DNA of 64,000 bases, from contig NW_004797276.1 in NCBI RefSeq assembly GCF_000002075.1, positions 3,350,383-3,414,382 on the forward strand, in the 5' to 3' direction. Under the pieces are notes generated by a model. That model had not been told where the DNA came from and did not search any database. It saw only the letters and a program-made list of their open reading frames with translations. Numbering within the stretch: position 1 is the stretch's first letter; each line of letters begins with the position of its first letter. Below, in pieces: positions 63,340 to 64,000 of the stretch. This stretch comes from Aplysia californica (taxonomy: Eukaryota > Mollusca > Gastropoda > Aplysiida > Aplysiidae). The translations under genes and the position numbers were made by a program.

Positions 63340-63612
63340 AGGAGCCTAGCCGTACTTAAGTACGGGTAGACTGCCAGGCTAGCCGTACTTAAAGACGGCT
63401 AGACTGTCAGGCTAGCCGTACTTAATATTGATGGCTGAATTGTAAATGAAATTTTTAGTTTGCAATGCCTAAAGTATTTGTATTTCAGACAGGTGCCATA
63501 CATGTATTTGAACCTGAATAATTGCTAGATCTAGATCTAATGAGAACTGTGTACTAAAACAGGCTTGAGTCGATAGGGCCAAACCTAGATCTAAGTACGG
63601 CTAGCCACTTTG
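63340..63612. mobile_element. Small TIR element with GGCTAGCCGTACTTA repeats
   Basis: The left side has three GCCTAGCCGTACTTAA / GGCTAGCCGTACTTAA motifs on 33-bp spacing (63347-63425). The right end is the complement TAAGTACGGCTAGCCACTT (63593-63611). A lone half-element end, AAGTGGCTAGCCGTACTTAA, sits at 21531-21550. Confidence 0.65.
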
Positions 63613-63700
63613 TTTAAAAAATCCTCCTCACAAGGAAATCAAACTCTCATCTTCTGCAAGTGCCAACAAAGCCCCTAACCACTACACCACAGACGCCGTT
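63613..63700 (-). repeat. tRNA-derived SINE head
   Basis: On the minus strand: GGCGTCTGTGGTGTAGTGGTTAGGGGC (box A) and GAGTTTGATTTCC (box B-like). Not a functional tRNA. Confidence 0.6.
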
Positions 63701-64000
63701 TTTTTAACTAGATCACTCCATGGTACAAAGTAGGCCGACATGTGAACAGAATGATTGAAATGTGAAAAACGGCACAGGCATGTTTTGTACAGCAATATCA
63801 ATATTAAAATGTAAAGAGGTATGAATGCATGAGATGAAAGGAAAAGAACTCAAAATTAAGAAAATGTAGCCTATCAGCCTACTTCAAACTGAATTTACTC
63901 ACTCATGTCTCAAACCTAAAGGATGCTTTATTTTCTTACTTTTATTTACTATGATATATATCCCATCCTGTGTGATTACAGTCAATCTCATAGGGGGACA

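Overview
The window looks like nuclear DNA of a mollusc, most likely a gastropod. It is AT-rich, with long introns, canonical GT-AG splicing and many microsatellites. It carries dense tRNA-derived SINEs, LINE tails and small inverted-repeat DNA elements. The gene content (DOCK6/7/8-type DOCK, a DUF4062-NACHT-TPR STAND protein, the ER protein Asterix) is plainly metazoan. The gastropod call is inference from repeat style, not proof.

Layout: (1) 1-16412, minus strand: the 5' part of a DOCK6/7/8 (zizimin-type) Rho-GEF gene. Eleven coding exons give 447 in-frame residues from the initiator ATG at 16412 down to 4544; the rest lies left of the window. (2) 16413-21966: intergenic space and promoters between two divergent genes, with a 130-bp perfect palindrome at 18068-18197 and an inverted-repeat element at 19635-20306. 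(3) 21971-48105, plus strand: a complete 23-coding-exon gene, 4455 nt of CDS and 1484 residues, all splice phases consistent. It encodes a DUF4062-like N-terminus, a NACHT-type NTPase, a winged-helix/helical linker, TPR-like helices and a 479-residue Ser/acidic tail in one last exon. One 100-N gap (23109-23208) lies in an intron. (4) 48106-59300: 3' UTR and repeat-filled intergenic DNA, with a CpG-rich block at about 50785-51480. (5) 60002-63208, minus strand: the last three coding exons of the Asterix/WDR83OS ortholog; its first exon is beyond the right edge.

Repeats dominate the non-coding DNA. A roughly 180-bp SINE (family B here) has at least nine copies, five with clear or perfect 10-14 bp target-site duplications. 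It shares a 3' hairpin module with two other families (C and D). Every genic copy of B and C is in the sense orientation of its host gene. A TA-flanked MITE of about 440 bp (family E) has five copies. There are two hAT-like non-autonomous families and several LINE ORF2 tail fragments. Several repeats sit directly against 3' splice sites, including a tandem array in which each unit carries its own candidate acceptor.

The three genes are not an obvious functional unit: DOCK is cytoskeletal signalling, the NACHT-TPR protein resembles innate-sensor or scaffold STAND proteins, and Asterix is a membrane-protein chaperone. The most unusual items are the NACHT-TPR gene with its unexplained tail and the way repeats have shaped its splice sites.
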